Program-made: the position numbers and the translations under genes
Assembly: GCF_018139565.1 (NCBI RefSeq)
Contig: NZ_JAGSPK010000002.1
Span: 496,001 to 560,000 of the forward strand
DNA from: Cognatundibacterium rivi
GTDB lineage: Bacteria; Pseudomonadota; Gammaproteobacteria; Burkholderiales; Burkholderiaceae_D
DNA length: 64,000 bases
Direction: 5' to 3'
Notes under the pieces: generated by a model
The model's database searches: none
Told to the model about the DNA's origin: nothing
The model's input: only the letters and a program-made list of their open reading frames with translations
Part shown: in pieces, positions 61,892 through 64,000 of the stretch
Layout: every line of letters starts with the position of its first letter
Position numbering within the stretch: the first letter of the stretch is position 1

Positions 61892-64000
61892 ACGGACACC
61901 ACCTTTACTAAGGCTGGGCCGCCACCGCCAGTCAGGTTATCCAGTACTTCGGCTGTTGATCTGTTGCTTTCTGCACTGCTTTTAGCGGCCGACACCAGCC
62001 TGTCTATTTTTTCGTTCAATATCTGCATTTGCTTAACGAGATCCGCATTTGTTGCGTCGCTGCGGTTGTAGGCAGCTGGCGTGATGCGTTCGCCTTGATG
62101 AATTTGTGCAATCTGGTCAACAGGAACATAGTCAGTGCCAATGTCATAGCTGGGCAACGTAACGCCGTAGCGCTTGGTCGTGCCTGCGGTTTGCTCTAAG
62201 CTGTAGGCCAAAGCAGCGCGATTGCGGCTTAACTCGGCTTGGCTGGTTGCTGTGCTTTCGTATAATTTATCGAGCGCTTGCGATAGTGCAGGCAAGAGTT
62301 TCATTGCATCCTGATCACCGGCACGTGCTTGCGCAGTGGAGATGGCAAATTGAGACTCTGCAGCAGCGATACCGGCAGCAGATGACGTTGATGTCAGCCC
62401 GCGCAGGCGGGAAACCTCGCTGACGATAGAATCAGCTAGCGATTGCCATGCAGACTTTAGCTGTGCAGCAGCACTGGCCGCTTCTTGCGCTGCTTGCTGT
62501 GCAGCCTGTTGCGCTTTCTGCGCATCCATTTCTGCGTAGATTTTTTCTTTGTAAGCACGATTTTCTGGGGACAGCTTTTCGAGCTCGCGCTTACGCAACT
62601 CTGCAGTATCGCCGATCAGGTTGTAATACTCTGTTTCCAGGTTGTAGCGTTCATCTGCAACGGATTTTATGCGGGCGGCAGCAGCCTCCATGGCGGCGGC
62701 GGCATCTTCTGTTGCTTGTTTTTGGGCTTGTAAAGCAAATAATTCGCGGTACTTGGCCTGCGTGCTTTCGTCCTGCCCTTCCATCAATTTTCGCTGCTGC
62801 TCTTCCTGCGTCATCATTGAGACGCGCAGTTGATCGATCTGGTCTTGTATTGATTTATTCGTTTGCGCCAGTGCAGCCGCTGCAGCATTAGATGAATTAC
62901 CTAATGAATCCATGTAATCGGCCACTGTTTTAAAGCCTGGCATCAGGTCCATCAAAGAAGCAAATAGCTTGGCGTTAGCTTCTGTTGATGTATCGAGGCC
63001 CCGAACGAGATTTTTAAATTGCTCGACCGTCGTGATATTGGCGTATCCCAGATCCGCCATGCCTTTGGTGACCGAATCAATTGTAGGCTGCATGCGCTCA
63101 GCTTCGGTCAGGAAATTGGCGGCGAAATAAGCGGTTTTGTCGCTGAACGCCTGCGCACCACCAGTAAACTGCACCAACCGGTCTTTTGCCGTGATCAGTG
63201 CAGTCGTATCGAGACCGTCAGTCTTAAATGTCAGCCCGAGATCTTTTATACGGGTATTGACGAGCGTCGCTTCGATGCCAAGCCGTTTAAACGCATCAGC
63301 AGCAGATTCGCCGTCAAGCTTGAGTGTTGCGATCGACGGCAGTAAATCTTGCGCCATCGTATCGGCGACACCTGCTAACGCATTGGCCAGGTTAGTCATG
63401 AATTCGGCATCAGTAGAGCCGAAATCGAATTTCAATGAATAGGTTTTATCTTTGATCGCGTCAGCGCTAAGCCCCAACGACTTGGAAAAATCCATGGTGC
63501 TGGATAAGAGCGAATCGAACCCTGCCTTGATTGCCTTACCGGCTTTTTGTGCGCCACCTGTTACGTCGTTATATGTAACACCATCGGCAACAGTTTTACC
63601 AGTATTTAAATCAAAGTTCCATTGCCCGTTTATATCACTGGAAAACCAGCCACCTGACTTGGTATGGCTGACATTTTTACTACCACTGACGCCGCTGGAA
63701 TTAACATTGGCGGTAACGTTTTGGCCGGTGATCTGACGTTCACCATGGCCGAATGCTGCCGTACCAATCGAGTACGCAGCCAGCGCTGCAGCAACCCACG
63801 GCGCTGCAGCTGCAATGCTTGAGCCAACTTGCCCCATACCAGTTAAGCCTAACTGACCTGTTGAGCCCAACCCGGACAACTGCCCTACCCCGATGGTCGA
63901 CGCAGATGATAGTGACGAGCTCAAGCCGAGATTCATTCCCATATTGCTAAGAGCAAATGAGTTGAATGCTGATTGCGCCCCTCCAGTGAACAAGCTATAC
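61888..64000 (-). CDS. Phage tail tape measure protein, partial (C-terminal part)
   Basis: At least 703 residues; the frame is open to the right edge, so the N-terminus is missing. A Gly/Ser/Ala-rich section (LGLSSSLSSASTIGVGQLSGLG) is followed by a hydrophobic helix (SIAAAAPWVAAALAAYSIGTAAF). Long helical coiled-coil regions come next (about 420-560 from the visible start) with many Gln, Ala and Glu, as in tape measure proteins. KRELEKLSPENRAYKEKIYAEMDAQKAQQAAQ is a typical piece. It sets tail length and assists DNA injection. Confidence 0.8.
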   Translation of the reverse strand, partial: YSLFTGGAQSAFNSFALSNMGMNLGLSSSLSSASTIGVGQLSGLGSTGQLGLTGMGQVGSSIAAAAPWVAAALAAYSIGTAAFGHGERQITGQNVTANVNSSGVSGSKNVSHTKSGGWFSSDINGQWNFDLNTGKTVADGVTYNDVTGGAQKAGKAIKAGFDSLLSSTMDFSKSLGLSADAIKDKTYSLKFDFGSTDAEFMTNLANALAGVADTMAQDLLPSIATLKLDGESAADAFKRLGIEATLVNTRIKDLGLTFKTDGLDTTALITAKDRLVQFTGGAQAFSDKTAYFAANFLTEAERMQPTIDSVTKGMADLGYANITTVEQFKNLVRGLDTSTEANAKLFASLMDLMPGFKTVADYMDSLGNSSNAAAAALAQTNKSIQDQIDQLRVSMMTQEEQQRKLMEGQDESTQAKYRELFALQAQKQATEDAAAAMEAAAARIKSVADERYNLETEYYNLIGDTAELRKRELEKLSPENRAYKEKIYAEMDAQKAQQAAQQAAQEAASAAAQLKSAWQSLADSIVSEVSRLRGLTSTSSAAGIAAAESQFAISTAQARAGDQDAMKLLPALSQALDKLYESTATSQAELSRNRAALAYSLEQTAGTTKRYGVTLPSYDIGTDYVPVDQIAQIHQGERITPAAYNRSDATNADLVKQMQILNEKIDRLVSAAKSSAESNRSTAEVLDNLTGGGGPALVKVVSV

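Larger units (their letters stand above)
56706..64000 (-). mobile_element. Prophage, lysis and tail end (continues past the right edge)
   Basis: All genes from 56799 to 64000 are on the minus strand, tightly packed and in phage order: tape measure, tail proteins, fibre, small tail protein, holin-type proteins, endolysin and spanins. Integrase, capsid and terminase genes are not in the window. The left limit is set by the tRNA-like sequence at 56691-56705. Tail genes with a long tape measure indicate a siphovirus-type phage. Confidence 0.88.

Overview
The window looks like chromosomal DNA of a betaproteobacterium in the order Burkholderiales, most likely the Oxalobacteraceae. The inference rests on the block purF-cvpA-SPOR-folC-accD-trpA-trpB-trpF, on an EpsB/E/F/G-type (methanolan-like) exopolysaccharide gene set, and on DUF2069 and DUF4124 family proteins. 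GC is intermediate, with two visibly AT-rich patches near 17.6-19.1 kb and 41.0-41.7 kb. No rRNA, complete tRNA or CRISPR array was seen.

Layout. 1-5.4 kb (minus strand): a site-2-protease-like membrane protein that has lost its zinc ligands (cut by the window edge), a YciO/Sua5-type protein, the heat-shock protease HtpX, a PHP-domain phosphatase and a TonB-dependent receptor. 5.9-14.5 kb (minus): purine, folate, fatty acid and tryptophan genes, with intrinsic terminators and MITE-like palindromic repeats in the gaps. 14.6-16.9 kb: a WecG/TagA/CpsF glycosyltransferase (plus) and isocitrate lyase (minus). 17.2-19.1 kb: an AT-rich accessory patch with a small conserved protein and a PD-(D/E)XK nuclease-like protein, both behind nearly the same promoter-like sequence. 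19.1-32 kb: an exopolysaccharide locus holding a secreted clan-A glycoside hydrolase, an O-antigen ligase/polymerase, an acyltransferase, two family-2 glycosyltransferases, the export and chain-length machinery EpsE/EpsF/EpsG, the priming enzyme EpsB and a GNAT/CelD-like protein. 32-38.6 kb: a BrkB membrane protein, a WrbA-like flavoprotein, DUF2069, an FAD oxidoreductase, DUF4124 and a chemotaxis receptor.

38.7-56.2 kb is an accessory/transport region. It holds an MFS/LysR pair, a small orphan DNA-binding-like gene next to a 146-bp inverted-repeat element, and a complete tripartite RND efflux system. The adaptor, pump, SDR and possibly FadL genes run on minus and the outer-membrane factor on plus. 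A TetR gene sits between the two halves, and the same 24-bp operator GTGAC-N14-GTCAC lies in front of each. A second LysR-controlled minus-strand operon follows: MFS, alcohol dehydrogenase, alpha/beta hydrolase, cupin and cyclophilin-like protein.

56.7 kb to the right edge is the lysis and tail end of a prophage. It begins at what looks like the 3' end of a tRNA-Ser gene with its terminator, used as the attachment site. Reading leftward on minus come the tape measure protein (cut by the edge), three tail/fibre proteins, a small tail protein, a small membrane protein, the holin, the endolysin, and nested Rz/Rz1 spanins.
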